From Haematococcus lacustris (taxonomy: Eukaryota > Chlorophyta > Chlorophyceae > Chlamydomonadales > Haematococcaceae): a DNA stretch of 64,000 nt. The notes under the pieces were generated by a model. It worked only from the letters and a program-made list of their open reading frames with translations, did not search any database and was not told the DNA's origin. The position numbers and the translations under genes are program-made. The stretch lies in assembly GCA_030144725.1 (NCBI GenBank), contig JASKMD010000019.1, forward strand, positions 8,296,760 through 8,360,759, in the 5' to 3' direction. How positions within the stretch are numbered: the stretch's first letter is position 1; each line of letters starts with the position of its first letter. Shown in pieces: positions 63,382 to 64,000 of the stretch.

Positions 63382-64000
63382 CTCTACTGTGGGCGCTGGG
63401 CGAGTCTTAACGAGTTACAAAGTAATACTAGCTAGTGGGCGTTTATCAAGGGGCAGTTTCTTCCAAACGAACTGTACACCCGGGCGACATGAGCCCCATG
63501 ACGGGGATCATTATTTTCAGGAGGGGAGGGGTGGCTTTGCCTGCTTGGCTGCCACATTAGTCTGCAGTGGGATTCAGTGGAAGGCAGTGCACTGCATTGC
63601 ACTGCCTCCACCCTGGCCCACCTTCAAACGGCCATAGTGCTAGGCCAGGTCAGGTCAGCTCAGGTCAGTAAAATTTATTCCCATGTATAGTGTTCAGAGC
63701 TCAAAGTAGTCGCCTGACCCTAGGACAGTGAGCCTGACAGTGTCACGTTCTGGGAAGATGCATGGAGGACACATGGCGGAGGGTTGGGGTTAGGGTTTGA
63801 CAAGGCACTAGTCTGTCACGGAGAACTCTGTCTGAGTAAGCAGATCCACCTCCCTTATCAGCCCAATAAGCAAGAAGTACCAATGCAAAGGCAAAATGAG
63901 GTTGCCTCACTACTAGTTCTGGAAACGCACTGTAACTAGGGGTCACTGGGGGTGGTGTCTTGTCTGTGTGGGATCATGTTCCCATGCACATGGCATAGGC
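63382..64000. other. Region upstream of XRN1
   Basis: Should contain the XRN1 promoter and 5' UTR; no TATA box is clear. CAGGTCAGCTCAGGTCAG words lie at 63640-63665, and a GGTTGGGGTTAGGGTTTG stretch at 63781-63800 resembles telomere-type repeats. No other gene is supported. Confidence 0.4.

Overview
This window looks like nuclear DNA of a green alga, most likely a chlamydomonadalean chlorophyte. It is GC-rich, has genes with many short GT-AG introns, very dense satellites and microsatellites, long Gln/Ala/Pro homopolymer tracts in proteins, and KDZ-, CACTA- and chromovirus-type transposons. Long intergenic open frames are mostly artefacts of tandem repeats whose unit length is a multiple of three, and I have not called them genes. 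Family names rest on motif recognition only; no search was run.

Layout. 1-16588 is repeat-rich: half of a dispersed repeat (345-690), a decayed KDZ transposase (about 1330-2643), arrays built on the palindrome CCCTGCGCAGGG (4.0-7.7 kb), an 18-bp satellite built on the palindrome CTACAGTACTGTAG (7.8-8.9, 11.8-13.1 and 13.8 kb), a small CACTC-ended element (10055-10293) and a miniature LTR element (TRIM, 14796-15085) sitting in a TCAGG array. 16589-42166 is one Ty3/gypsy chromovirus on the minus strand, with two 207-bp LTRs that look identical and a 5-bp target duplication (CCTGC). It carries two later insertions: a 346-bp non-autonomous CACTC element between protease and reverse transcriptase (20144-20489), and a 19.1-kb CACTC-ended DNA transposon inside gag (21751-40856). 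Removing either insertion together with one copy of its 2-bp target duplication restores the retroelement reading frame, which fixes their ends to the base. 44844-63381 (minus strand) is a single host gene, an XRN1-type 5'-3' exoribonuclease, whose introns are packed with tandem repeats.

The most interesting system is the 19.1-kb element. It has long terminal inverted repeats, mirror-image subterminal arrays of GCAGGGA units (the likely transposase binding sites), a TNP2-like transposase on the plus strand, an anonymous single-exon gene, a charged anonymous multi-exon gene, and a minus-strand gene whose exon chain joins a Ulp1/SENP-type (C48) cysteine protease domain, a SUMO-interacting-motif-like acidic stretch, a coiled coil and a 2-oxoglutarate/Fe(II)-dioxygenase-like domain. 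Two introns of this element also hold telomere-like repeat arrays, both with the CCCTAA/CCCTAG strand in the sense transcript. The small CACTC elements share its ends and are probably moved by its transposase; the TRIM shares its presumed primer-binding site and polypurine tract with the gypsy element and is probably moved by that.
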